NCBI GenBank assembly: GCA_003149065.1
Contig: QGFZ01000001.1
Location: forward strand, 1,116,001 to 1,180,000
DNA length: 64,000 nt
Direction of reading: 5' to 3'
Origin: Ruminococcaceae bacterium R-25
GTDB lineage: Bacteria > Bacillota > Clostridia > Saccharofermentanales > Saccharofermentanaceae
The notes under the pieces are model-generated. The model saw nothing but the letters and a program-made list of their open reading frames with translations, ran no database searches and had not been told where the DNA came from. Shown here piece by piece: positions 53,570 through 63,482 of the stretch; the first letter of the stretch is position 1; each line of letters opens with the position of its first letter. Made by a program: the position numbers and the translations under genes.

Positions 53570-55079
53570 AGGCAGTCTCTCCTTTTCCATATTTCTCGCA
53601 AAAACGATCTGGGTCTACCCCATTTTCGTTGCCGTGGTCTACTTTGCATCAGGCCTTTTCATCGCTTCTGAAACAGTAAGACTGGTGCTTGCCATAATCC
53701 TTAGTATCTTCCCGTGGAAAGAAGCCATGAAGAAGATCTATTCAAATAACTACAGGCATATGAGGACGCAGCTTTTAGTCCTTTTGCAGGTGCTTACAAC
53801 GAGCGTGTCGAGCGGTTATTCCATAGAAAAATCACTTCTCCTGATAAGGCCTGTTATCGAGAAGACATTCGGCAAGAGGTCTATGCTCCTAAAGCCTCTT
53901 ATTAACCTTGAGAACAATCTCAAGCTCCATGTAAGTTTGGAAGATGCACTTAATACATTTGCAGAACAGATAGCATTTCCTGAGACAGTTCCGGTATTCC
54001 ATGCTCTAGCCATATCAGGAGAAGTGGGAAATAACAGCCTTTCAATTCTAAGAAGTTCTTGTCAGATGCTGTCTGAACTTAATGCGGTACAAGGGGAAAT
54101 CGCCGCATCCAATGCAGGCAAAAACGCAGAAGCGGCAATACTCTGCGCAATGCCTTTCGGCGTTACTTTTGCGCTCAATTACATGAGCCGCGAATATCTT
54201 GATATGGCCAGGAATACAAGGACAGGATCGGTGCTTCTGGCATTAGCCTTCGGCATATGCACGATAGCCTGTGCAATGCTCTTAAAATTCATGTCGCATG
54301 AACACGGCAGGAAAGCATATAGATCAGAACTTGCGACTAACGTCACAAATGGCAATAAAACAAAAGGAACACCACTGACGGGACTTGTCAAAAAGATCTT
54401 CCCTGCAAGCTTTATAACTGCAAGGCATGAGCTTTTTAACGAGCTTTCGGTAAACCCTGATTATACATATGAGCAATATCTTAAAAAGCAGCTTTTGACA
54501 GGAACGGTTTTCTTTATCCTGGCAGCTGCAATACTAATTAACCTAGGCAAGAATCCTCTCTTTGCGTTCTTTTTTACAGCCGCAATTTTATTAATGGGCG
54601 GATATGAGATCAGGACTGATGTCGAACGCAAGAGAGAGGATCTAATGAGCGATATTCCGCTGTTCCTATGCCTTATATCAACGCTTTTAGAATCAGGCAT
54701 GCAGCTGCCCAAAGCAATATCGATATGCTCGAAAGCATTTGATGAGAATAAGAGTCTGTCTCTTGAAATAAAGAACTTAAGAGCAATGGTATTAAGCGGC
54801 ATCCCGGCTTCCGATGCAGTAGAGAGATTCTCTTTGAGGATACAGATACCGGAAGCCCAAGCAGCGCTCCTCCTTATCGCAAGATACGGAAGGCTCGGAA
54901 CTGCTGAAGTATTGAATATGTTAAACCTGCAGTCACAGGCTTGCTGGAATCTGTGCAGGAACGCTTCAAGGAAAAGACAGGAAAGAGAAGCCCTGGGAAT
55001 GATAATCCCCATGACTCTTGATTTTATAAGCGTCCTTATGGTCGCTATGACACCCGCAATTATCTCACTCGGCATATAA
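53514..55079 (+). CDS. Fused TadB-TadC inner-membrane platform protein
   Basis: 521 aa starting at TTG 53514, six bases after GGAGGTG within the end of tadA. Two type II secretion system F domains are present. The TadB-like half (residues 70-270) has LLVLLQVLTTSVSSGYSIEKSL and EQIAFPETVPVFHALAISGE. The TadC-like half (about 380-515) has DIPLFLCLISTLLESGMQLP and PEAQAALLLIARYGRLGTAE. Hydrophobic helices lie around 25-70 and 225-275 and again at 335-370 and 490-515. TadB and TadC are separate genes in described Tad systems, so the single chain is unusual. Confidence 0.85.
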   Translation: MNVSQVLKTSKMRWPTARKGSLSFSIFLAKTIWVYPIFVAVVYFASGLFIASETVRLVLAIILSIFPWKEAMKKIYSNNYRHMRTQLLVLLQVLTTSVSSGYSIEKSLLLIRPVIEKTFGKRSMLLKPLINLENNLKLHVSLEDALNTFAEQIAFPETVPVFHALAISGEVGNNSLSILRSSCQMLSELNAVQGEIAASNAGKNAEAAILCAMPFGVTFALNYMSREYLDMARNTRTGSVLLALAFGICTIACAMLLKFMSHEHGRKAYRSELATNVTNGNKTKGTPLTGLVKKIFPASFITARHELFNELSVNPDYTYEQYLKKQLLTGTVFFILAAAILINLGKNPLFAFFFTAAILLMGGYEIRTDVERKREDLMSDIPLFLCLISTLLESGMQLPKAISICSKAFDENKSLSLEIKNLRAMVLSGIPASDAVERFSLRIQIPEAQAALLLIARYGRLGTAEVLNMLNLQSQACWNLCRNASRKRQEREALGMIIPMTLDFISVLMVAMTPAIISLGI

Positions 55080-55094
55080 AAGGAGGATTTGACA

Positions 55095-55268
55095 ATGAGA
55101 AAAATCACGAAACGGCAGAATAAGAAAGGTATGGGAACCGTCGAGATCGTAATCATCATCGCGGTCCTCGTAGCATTGGCATTGCTGTTTAGAGCGGGCC
55201 TTACGGAATACGGACAGAAGATAATGGCATTCTGTTTTGACGATTCGAAAATAGCCTCTGCTTTCTAA
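55095..55268 (+). CDS. Flp-type pilin
   Basis: 57 aa with AAAGGAGG seven bases before the ATG. A basic leader (MRKITKRQNKKG) ends in Gly, followed by the mature N terminus MGTVE with Glu at +5 and a 17-residue hydrophobic stretch (IVIIIAVLVALALLF): the class III prepilin signature. It lies directly after the TadB-TadC gene (15 bp). It would be cut by a prepilin peptidase, which is not in this window. It is short and single-copy, with no TadE/TadF pseudopilins here. Confidence 0.85.
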   Translation: MRKITKRQNKKGMGTVEIVIIIAVLVALALLFRAGLTEYGQKIMAFCFDDSKIASAF

Positions 55269-55320
55269 TGTCACCACTCCCCAATAAGTTTTTGAGTTAA
55301 ACATAAAAGGAACTATTACC

Positions 55321-56553
55321 ATGCAGATAAAAAAGGGACCCTACGGATATTACGCCATAGAGAAGTTTGACAGTCCGGACAGATTATGCAGTTATGCCGA
55401 AGAGGTAATTGCCGGAAATAAGACAGACTTCTATCTCCGCCCTGTTACCGAGATTTTCGGTTCGGGAGCGATGTGCTGCTTTGAATTTTCAGGATATATG
55501 CAGATAACAGATCCGGAGTTTTCCGTATTTTCTCCGAACAAAAAGACTGCTTCAAAGAAAAAAGATGCAAAGAACTTAAGTTTAAGACGCAAGTCCTGCG
55601 GGGACCTTTTTTACGCTGTTGCCAAACTTCTGGATAATCTCATATCGCCTTCATGCCTGGTCTTGGATCCCAACATGATGTTCACGGATCCTGACGGCAT
55701 TACGGTCAAGATGTGCTGCATTCCGATTAAGAGCGATCCTAATGATCTCTGCATCTCATCTCTTGGTGCATCTAGACTCGAAGACCTTCTAAACTGCGAC
55801 TTCTTTAAAAGCGTTATCACTGACGATGAGAGAAATGCATTAGTATACAGCGTGAAAGAAAACAAGGAAGATTTATTCCTAAAAGTCGCACGCATAATCA
55901 AAGGCATAGATGAAGAACCAAATCCGGCTTTGCCTGAACAAAACACAGAGAGCAAAGTACAAATAACAGGAGCTGTTAAGAATCTTTCCAGGTCTGACAG
56001 AGATCTGATAATTGCAGGGCTTTCTGCATTCCTTTCACTTGCATCGATACTAAACAGGATGCTCCTTCCCTGCTTCCTGTTCTACTTCCTTGCATTAATA
56101 ATCTTTGCGACAACTCTTCTTAATATGAGAAAGAGCAAAGAGAGCATCAAGAAAGAAGAATCTGAAGAAGTATCCAAACAAAGAAGTTCCATTCTTTTTT
56201 CTGATTTACCGCAAACTCAAGACAGCGAAGAAAATCATTTCATACCGCTGACATCAGGAAAGCTGATACTTATATCCGACAGGAATGACGTAAAGAAAAA
56301 CTACTCTGTTTACTTAAGCGAGACCAATATCGGTTCAGACTGCTTTTTGTCTGACATAGTTATCGACGATCCGTTGATAGCGCCGCTTCATGCAGTGATC
56401 AGGCAAAAGGACGGAGCATTCTATTTAGAGCCTTCAAAAGGCTCTGGAAGAACATATATAGAAGACTCTCCTATCGAAAACGGAAGAGCTTATGAGATCA
56501 AATCAGGACAAAAGATAACATTCGGAGAAATTGAATTCAGGTTCAGCAGTTAA
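55321..56553 (+). CDS. FHA-domain membrane protein (DUF6382-like N terminus)
   Basis: A 410-aa protein. The N-terminal domain (1-200; YLRPVTEIFGSGAMCCFEF, LDNLISPSCLVLDPNMMF) resembles DUF6382 proteins linked to tad loci and FHA domains. Two transmembrane helices lie near 230-270, followed by a Lys/Glu-rich linker. The C-terminal FHA domain (315-408) has TNIGSDCFLSDIVIDDPLIAPLHAVIR and a GxxxY fold end; the canonical GR(x)xxx(S) becomes GSD, so phospho-Thr binding may be weak. It ends the tad operon. Confidence 0.8.
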   Translation: MQIKKGPYGYYAIEKFDSPDRLCSYAEEVIAGNKTDFYLRPVTEIFGSGAMCCFEFSGYMQITDPEFSVFSPNKKTASKKKDAKNLSLRRKSCGDLFYAVAKLLDNLISPSCLVLDPNMMFTDPDGITVKMCCIPIKSDPNDLCISSLGASRLEDLLNCDFFKSVITDDERNALVYSVKENKEDLFLKVARIIKGIDEEPNPALPEQNTESKVQITGAVKNLSRSDRDLIIAGLSAFLSLASILNRMLLPCFLFYFLALIIFATTLLNMRKSKESIKKEESEEVSKQRSSILFSDLPQTQDSEENHFIPLTSGKLILISDRNDVKKNYSVYLSETNIGSDCFLSDIVIDDPLIAPLHAVIRQKDGAFYLEPSKGSGRTYIEDSPIENGRAYEIKSGQKITFGEIEFRFSS

Positions 56554-56556
56554 TAC

Positions 56557-56946
56557 ATGAATAAGATTGGGACAATAGATATATCTCGACTAAACTCACC
56601 ACCTGAAAAAGCTGAGTTTGAAACAGCGAAATATTTCGCGGAGTTAGGTAAAGATATCGTATTTATTGATCCAAGCGATATACCAAATCAGCATACGCCT
56701 GACATAAAAATGGATGGTGCTGAATGGGAAATCAAATGTCCGACAGGAGATAGCAAAAGAACTATAGAAAACAATATGCGTAAGGCAGTAAAACAATCGC
56801 ACAATATCATATTTGATCTTAGACATACTAAGCTGTCCGAAAGCAAAAGTATTGCTAAACTTGAGCATGAATTTAAGATTAATACTCGACTAAAAAAACT
56901 ATACATAATTAGAAAAGATCGAACCCTATTATCGTACAAAAAATAA
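56557..56946 (+). CDS. Stand-alone CdiA-CT-like nuclease domain
   Basis: A 129-aa protein. Residues 46-62 read HTPDIKMDGAEWEIKCP: Asp49, Glu58 and Lys60 form a PD-(D/E)xK-like active site. Further blocks (NNMRKAVKQSHNIIFDLRHT, LKKLYIIRKDRTLL) match the C-terminal tRNase domain of CdiA as I remember it. There is no signal peptide, no delivery domain and no immunity gene adjacent. It starts 3 bp after the FHA stop, with only a weak ribosome site, and its codons are AT-richer than the neighbours. It could be a captured toxin domain or a restriction-like nuclease. Confidence 0.7.
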   Translation: MNKIGTIDISRLNSPPEKAEFETAKYFAELGKDIVFIDPSDIPNQHTPDIKMDGAEWEIKCPTGDSKRTIENNMRKAVKQSHNIIFDLRHTKLSESKSIAKLEHEFKINTRLKKLYIIRKDRTLLSYKK

Positions 56947-56982
56947 CGTTGATTTTTCATTACCGCGTGATATTATTAAAAT

Positions 56983-57043
56983 AAGATAAGGCTCGACCCA
57001 CTGCTGGATAGCGGAGGGCCAAGAGCCTTTTTCTTTTGGCTTT
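56983..57043 (+). repeat. 61-bp element, copy 1, ending in a terminator
   Basis: This copy is identical to 57097-57157 except at one base (A57021/C57135). It contains AAGGCTC paired with GAGCCTT and ends in TTTTTCTTTT, a terminator for the tad/nuclease transcript. The interior (GACCCACTGCTGGATAGCGG) may fold further. Confidence 0.8.
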
Positions 57044-57096
57044 TTTCTTTGAAGAACTAGATTGACTTCTATGATATAAATGCTAATATTCAGTTA

Positions 57097-57157
57097 AAGA
57101 TAAGGCTCGACCCACTGCTGGATAGCGGAGGGCCCAGAGCCTTTTTCTTTTGGCTTT
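57097..57157 (+). repeat. 61-bp element, copy 2
   Basis: The second copy starts 114 bp after copy 1, with one mismatch. Its end overlaps the stop codon of the convergent methyltransferase. The 53 bp between the copies show no other feature. Confidence 0.8.
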
Positions 57158-57959
57158 ATTTCCTAGCAAGTTCCAGATCAAGAGTATCGCTTATTGTTAT
57201 AGTCCCGCCATGACGGTTGATGGCATCTTCGATCTTTGAGAAGAATACTTTCCTTATGCTTTCCTCGATCGCAATATGATCAGAATATGTTCCAAGAAGC
57301 TTGGTATATTCACTGGCAGTAAAAACTCTTTCTCGGTAGAAAAGGAAATACTTGATATCCGTAAATCCGTATTTTTCAGGGATCAAAGAGATTGCTTTTG
57401 CATCCTCTTCAGTGAACCACTTTTTGGTTCCTGACTTTATATTATGCTGCTTGTTGTAATACTCGTGATATAACTCCTGTATCTCTTCTCCAAGCTCAGG
57501 CTCGTTTTGACAGTTCCTCGGGCGGTTTGCAAATCTTGCAAATGCTCCGCCCTTTTTGAGCATCCTGTATACCTTCTCGTAGCCTTCCTTCTCAGGTACC
57601 CAGTGGAATGCCGTAGCTGAGAAAACAAGATCAAAGACGTCTTCCTCCAAAGATACTTCTTCGAACTTTCCTGTTACGACAGAAAACTTCGGAAAGTCCT
57701 TGAACTTATTTTTCAAAAGCTCAGAAAAGTTCTCACCATATTCGACTGCAGTTAACTTGCAGCCTGTCTTTAATACGGGAAGTGTTGCCTGGCCTGAACC
57801 GCTGCCGACTTCTGCTACATTGCTGTTCCCATCGATTGGAATGTATTTAAAGATAGCCTGATAGAGCTCATCAACATAACCAGGTCTCATCTTGTCGTAA
57901 TTGGAAACCGCTGTATCAAAAGTCCAGCCCAAACCGTCAGTTGCAGACATAAAGAACAC
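57156..57959 (-). CDS. Class I SAM-dependent methyltransferase
   Basis: A 267-aa protein. Motif I is NVAEVGSGSGQATLPVLKTG, the acidic end of strand 2 TAVEYGENF, motif II/III VFDLVFSATAFHWVP and KKGGAFARF. The N terminus (AVSNYDKMRPGYVDELYQAI) is typical of the UbiE/Trans-aconitate type of small-molecule methyltransferases. It is preceded by GGGAGGTG and a near-consensus sigma-A promoter (58006-58034). Substrate unknown. Confidence 0.9.
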   Translation of the reverse strand: MFFMSATDGLGWTFDTAVSNYDKMRPGYVDELYQAIFKYIPIDGNSNVAEVGSGSGQATLPVLKTGCKLTAVEYGENFSELLKNKFKDFPKFSVVTGKFEEVSLEEDVFDLVFSATAFHWVPEKEGYEKVYRMLKKGGAFARFANRPRNCQNEPELGEEIQELYHEYYNKQHNIKSGTKKWFTEEDAKAISLIPEKYGFTDIKYFLFYRERVFTASEYTKLLGTYSDHIAIEESIRKVFFSKIEDAINRHGGTITISDTLDLELARK

Positions 57960-58005
57960 CTCCCGACATGATCACGAATAAATCCTACTACCCAAAAGGA
58001 AGGCT

Positions 58006-58034
58006 ATTATAACCGAAGCAAACTAAAATGACAA
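58006..58034 (-). promoter_or_regulatory. Sigma-A promoter of the methyltransferase gene
   Basis: On the minus strand TTGTCA (58029-58034) and TATAAT (58006-58011) are separated by exactly 17 bp. The site directly follows the atpC stop and lies 47 bp before the methyltransferase ATG. Confidence 0.75.
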
Positions 58035-58541
58035 TTACTGAAGTCTTGGGATCTTTCCGTCAGGAAAATCGCTCTTCTTATAGCCTGCGAGCCTTTCTTT
58101 CTGGGCATCCGTGCCGTAACGTTCGATGAATTTCATTCTCGCAAGAGCTCTCTTTCCCTTAGCTTTGCTGTCTTCAGGAAATACCGGTCTGCCGTTCTTA
58201 TCTTTGTGTGTTTTTAATTCTTCCAGAGCGTTGTTATATGCTGTAACGATCCTTCTGAGACGCATATTTTCAGGCCACTCTGCGGAGTTGCAGACGATAA
58301 GGGCGAGCATGCCGTTGATCTCGCAGTAGCCTTCAGAGAGCATGCAGTATCTTGTCTTACCGTTAGTTGTAAGTGCGCAAGCGCCTGGCTCTAATGCTGC
58401 GACAAAAGGAGAATGACCTGCCATGAAGCCGAACTCGCCGTCGCTCGTGGGAATACGGACACTGTCAACCAGCCCTTCGAAGAAATCTTCGTAAGGGGTA
58501 ACTATAAGAAGGTTGATCTTGTGTGATACGTGGTCTGCCAT
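58035..58541 (-). CDS. atpC: ATP synthase epsilon subunit
   Basis: 168 aa, longer than the usual 130-140. The N-terminal beta-sandwich has INLLIVTPYEDFFEGLVDSVRIP and GEFGFMAGHSPFVAALEPG. The C-terminal helical part (residues 100-168) carries an extra Lys-rich extension. The subunit couples the central stalk to the c-ring and can inhibit ATP hydrolysis. It is last in the atp operon, 9 bp after atpD. Confidence 0.95.
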   Translation of the reverse strand: MADHVSHKINLLIVTPYEDFFEGLVDSVRIPTSDGEFGFMAGHSPFVAALEPGACALTTNGKTRYCMLSEGYCEINGMLALIVCNSAEWPENMRLRRIVTAYNNALEELKTHKDKNGRPVFPEDSKAKGKRALARMKFIERYGTDAQKERLAGYKKSDFPDGKIPRLQ

Positions 58542-58550
58542 ATAAGAAGA

Positions 58551-59996
<1,446 letters not shown>

Positions 59997-60003
59997 TTAT
60001 TCC

Positions 60004-60942
60004 TCACATCTTATCTGCCTGCTGGGCACCGTTTACGATCTCGGTCAGTTCTGTCGTGATCTTCGCCTGACGCGCACGGTTGCTCATAAGTTCAAGCTTT
60101 TTCATCATTTCTTCAGCATTGTCTGTCGCATTCTCCATCGCGGTGAGTCTTGCCGTCTGCTCACTTGCGAAAGCATCGACCATCGCGCCGAAAACCATTG
60201 CGTTTGTATATGAATCGATGAGGTAGTTGAATACCGCATCAGAATTCGGGAAATACTCGAGTTCATTACCCTTCTGCATAGCGACGCCGGCATCGTCCAA
60301 GTCCTTGGGAAGAAGGATCTTGATGGACTTCGCATCTACCGGCAGGAGTCTTAAAGCGACGGGCTCCATCTTAATGGAAGATTCCATATGCGTATAAAGA
60401 AGATAAACGAGGTCGAAATCGCCCTTAAGGTATCTGTTTCTCATGATCGCGCTAACCTGGCGCGCATCGTTGTAAGTAGGTTCAGAGATCGGGAACGAGA
60501 ACTCGTTATTAACCTTATAGCCGAACCTTGAGAGCTTTTCCCTTGCCAGACGCCCGAAAACATTGAGCTCATAAGAAGTCGCAATGTTCTTCTGGGAATT
60601 CTCCATGATCTTTTTTCTTATGTGATCTTCAGTGATCTTGACCATGTTATTGTTGTAAGCACCTGCTAAGCCCTGGTCACCGGAAAGAACGTAATAGCCG
60701 ATCTTCCAGGTCTCGCCTTCCTGCTTCTGGTCCAAGATAAAGAACGGGTTATCCAGGTGTTCGTTATTTCTAATCATCTCCTGCATTGACTCAACGCAGA
60801 AAAGGAAGAACGGATACATCGATTCGTGAAGGAGCTGGGATCTTCTCATTTTCGCACTCGAGACGAGCTGCATCGCATTAGTCATCTGACTAATGTCATT
60901 GACGCTCTTCATTCTCTTCTTGATTGCGGAAAAGCTCTCCAT
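60004..60942 (-). CDS. atpG: ATP synthase gamma subunit
   Basis: 312 aa, slightly longer than typical (about 285-295). N-terminal helix: SAIKKRMKSVNDISQMTNAM; C-terminal helix: MMKKLELMSNRARQAKITTE and EIVNGAQ. These form the rotating coiled coil. A Rossmann-like middle has YVLSGDQGLAGAYNNNM. It lies 10 bp upstream of atpD in transcription and 4 bp after the alpha gene. Confidence 0.95.
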   Translation of the reverse strand: MESFSAIKKRMKSVNDISQMTNAMQLVSSAKMRRSQLLHESMYPFFLFCVESMQEMIRNNEHLDNPFFILDQKQEGETWKIGYYVLSGDQGLAGAYNNNMVKITEDHIRKKIMENSQKNIATSYELNVFGRLAREKLSRFGYKVNNEFSFPISEPTYNDARQVSAIMRNRYLKGDFDLVYLLYTHMESSIKMEPVALRLLPVDAKSIKILLPKDLDDAGVAMQKGNELEYFPNSDAVFNYLIDSYTNAMVFGAMVDAFASEQTARLTAMENATDNAEEMMKKLELMSNRARQAKITTELTEIVNGAQQADKM

Positions 60943-60946
60943 AAGA

Positions 60947-62887
60947 TCAGTAGTCCTCGACGTACTCTTCGTGCTCTGTCAGGAACTCTGCCTTGTACTC
61001 CTCATATGCCGAATCTATCTCATTCTTGATCTCATCGGTGAATACCTTACCGTCAGTAAGTTCCTCCAAGATATTGGGATGACGGACCTTTATCTCATTA
61101 AAAAGTGCCGAATAGAATTCATAGATATCTTCCGTTGCAAGGAAGTTGAACTTATCCGAAGTAGCGCAGTAAAGGAGAACGACTTCAGAAGCCATCGTAA
61201 GGGGCGAGAATCTCTCCTGCTTCAATACTTCGTTAAGGACAACGCCTCGCTTGATCTGAAGCTGTGTATTCTCGTCCAAGTCTGATCCGAACTGTGAGAA
61301 CGAAGCCATTTCACGTGCCTGGGCAAGTGAGATTCTCAAAGGTCCTGCAACCTTCTTTACAGCCTTGGTCTGGGCAGCGCCGCCTACACGGGATACTGAA
61401 AGACCTACGTTAACGGCAGGTCTCTGGCCTGAGAAGAACAGCTCAGGTGAGAGATATATCTGACCGTCGGTAATAGAGATAACGTTCGTCGGGATATAAG
61501 CCGAGATATCGTTACCCTGTGTCTCAACGATAGGAAGCGCTGTAATAGAGCCACCGCCAAGCTCATTCGAGAGCTTAGCTGCTCTTTCCAAAAGTCTTGA
61601 ATGGAGATAGAAGACGTCGCCCGGATAAGCTTCTCTTCCCGGAGGTCTTCTGAGGAGCAATGAGATTGCTCTGTATGCCTGCGCGTGCTTTGAGAGGTCA
61701 TCGTAAACGATGAGTACGTCCTTATGGTAGTCGTACATGAACTTCTCAGCGATGGCACAAGCCGAGAAAGGTGCAATATACTGCATTGCGGCAGATTCAG
61801 AAGCAGATGCTGCAACTACGACCGTGTAGTCCAGAGCACCGTGCTTTTCCAAAAGTCCTGCTGTCGCAACGATATTAGCCATCTTCTGTCCGATAGGAAC
61901 ATAGACACAGATGACGTCTTCATTTTTCTGGTTGATGATGGCATCTAATGCAATAGATGTCTTACCTGTCTGACGGTCGCCTATTATGAGCTCTCTCTGG
62001 CCTCTTCCGATAGGAGTCAGCGCATCGATTGCCGTGATACCCGTAAACAAAGGTGTGTTAACAGGAGCTCTTTGAATGATCGTTGGAGCGGGTGATTCGA
62101 CAGGTCTTTCCTCTGTATATCTTATGACGCCCTTGCCATCGATCGGGTGGCCCAAAGCATCTACAACTCTGCCCAAAAGTCCCATGCCTACAGGAACGGA
62201 ACATGTAGTCATGGTACGCTTGCAGCTCATGCTCTCTACTACGGTATCTTCGCCCGTAAGGAGGACTACGCCGACCTTGGACTTTTCGAGGTTCATTGCG
62301 ATACCTGTAGCGCCTGATGAGAACTCGATGAGCTCGTTAGCCATACAGTTCTTAAGTCCCGTTACAGATGCAACACCGTCTGAGATCGAAGCTACCTTAC
62401 CTACCTCGTCCCTGTGCTCCTGGAAAAGGAAAGCATCTTCGACACGGCGGTCTAATTCATCATCTCCGAGATTTGAGATCTCGAGGTTATCGATACTTAT
62501 CTTGTGCGATTCAGGGAACAATTCCAATGCATCAGCCAAGTCTTCCTTGATCTTGGTTGCAGGGAATTCTTCCTTTGATAAAGCGGCAGAACCATCTTCG
62601 TTCGCATCAAAAGAACGCGTCTGCTTGATAAAAGAGCCGATTCTGTTTAACTGGCCTCTTATTGAATAGTCGTACCGGCTGCCCTGAAAGTAAATGATGA
62701 AACCGCCGATGAGATCCGGCCTCGGCTCCACTATCAGACGGTAGTCTTCGATCTCGTTTAATTCGGCAAATTTTGCTGCAAACCGGACGAGTCGCTCTTC
62801 CGAAATATCACCAGCCGTCTCGATCCTTAACGAAGGACCTTTAGACTTTATCTTTGTATCCTTATTGTCAGTCGGATTGTTACTCAC
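60947..62887 (-). CDS. atpA: ATP synthase alpha subunit with fused delta C-terminal domain
   Basis: 646 aa, about 140 more than a normal alpha. The start GTG (62885-62887) lies inside the end of atpF, with GAGGTAG upstream. Residues 20-89 match the C-terminal domain of the delta subunit: RPDLIGGFIIYFQGSRYDYS and IRGQLNRI, equivalent to DPxLIGG...DxSxRGxL. A 70-residue linker follows. The alpha proper starts near residue 155 (EVGKVASISDGVASVTGL), with Walker A GDRQTGKT at 303-310 and ALPIVETQGNDISAYIPTN later. No separate atpH exists between atpF and this gene, and delta's N-terminal domain is not seen. Confidence 0.95.
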   Translation of the reverse strand: MSNNPTDNKDTKIKSKGPSLRIETAGDISEERLVRFAAKFAELNEIEDYRLIVEPRPDLIGGFIIYFQGSRYDYSIRGQLNRIGSFIKQTRSFDANEDGSAALSKEEFPATKIKEDLADALELFPESHKISIDNLEISNLGDDELDRRVEDAFLFQEHRDEVGKVASISDGVASVTGLKNCMANELIEFSSGATGIAMNLEKSKVGVVLLTGEDTVVESMSCKRTMTTCSVPVGMGLLGRVVDALGHPIDGKGVIRYTEERPVESPAPTIIQRAPVNTPLFTGITAIDALTPIGRGQRELIIGDRQTGKTSIALDAIINQKNEDVICVYVPIGQKMANIVATAGLLEKHGALDYTVVVAASASESAAMQYIAPFSACAIAEKFMYDYHKDVLIVYDDLSKHAQAYRAISLLLRRPPGREAYPGDVFYLHSRLLERAAKLSNELGGGSITALPIVETQGNDISAYIPTNVISITDGQIYLSPELFFSGQRPAVNVGLSVSRVGGAAQTKAVKKVAGPLRISLAQAREMASFSQFGSDLDENTQLQIKRGVVLNEVLKQERFSPLTMASEVVLLYCATSDKFNFLATEDIYEFYSALFNEIKVRHPNILEELTDGKVFTDEIKNEIDSAYEEYKAEFLTEHEEYVEDY

Positions 62888-63446
62888 TCTTTGCTACCTC
62901 TTTATCGAGGATATCTTCTGTGTGCTTAGCGGCAGATTTCTTGAGTTCTTCTTTTGAAACCGCATCACCAATGATGTGGCCTGCGATCTGAACAGAGAGA
63001 TCTGCGATGTCGTCTTTCATTGTCTCGAAAGCATTACGCTTCATTCTTGCAGCATCTTCTTCAGCTCTCTCAATGATCTGCTGAGCTTCGAGATTTGCCT
63101 GGTCGATTACAGCCTGGCTCTGCTTTTCGGCATTAGCCTTGGCTTCTTCTACGATCTCTGATCCCTGACGCTTAGCTGCTTCAACTGTTTCTTTAGATGA
63201 ATCAACGACAGCCTGGGCTTCTTCCCTGGCCTTCTTTGCAGCATCAAGTTCCGCGTCAAGCGCTTCCTGACGTGAATGTATTAATTTGAGGATCTTTTTA
63301 TAAGCGAACAGCCTGAAGATAATGAATACCAGTAAGATATTGAATATCGTTATTACGGCTGTTACGGCATATCCTGCAAACTGATCGGGCGAGAAGAGAT
63401 TTGATGACTCTTCGGCCTCCATTAGCAGTGTCGGTAAATATGACAT
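62880..63446 (-). CDS. atpF: ATP synthase b subunit
   Basis: A 188-aa protein. One N-terminal transmembrane helix (about 27-50, VTAVITIFNILLVFIIFRLF) and a long Ala/Glu/Lys-rich right-handed coiled coil (55-170). It is about 20 residues longer than most b subunits, but the extension is helical and does not resemble the delta N-terminal domain. It overlaps the alpha gene by 8 bp. Confidence 0.95.
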   Translation of the reverse strand: MSYLPTLLMEAEESSNLFSPDQFAGYAVTAVITIFNILLVFIIFRLFAYKKILKLIHSRQEALDAELDAAKKAREEAQAVVDSSKETVEAAKRQGSEIVEEAKANAEKQSQAVIDQANLEAQQIIERAEEDAARMKRNAFETMKDDIADLSVQIAGHIIGDAVSKEELKKSAAKHTEDILDKEVAKSE

Positions 63447-63482
63447 ACTGTTTTGCTCCCGTAAATTAGGTCAATCTTCCCT

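Noticed and set aside
56983-57157. Type III toxin-antitoxin RNA repeats
   Set aside because: Only two copies, 114 bp apart, each ending in its own terminator, and the adjacent nuclease does not resemble ToxN; an ordinary duplicated terminator or small RNA is simpler.
62076-62669. 197-aa plus-strand ORF
   Set aside because: Antisense to the alpha subunit gene, low-complexity Ser/Pro composition typical of a reverse-frame shadow.
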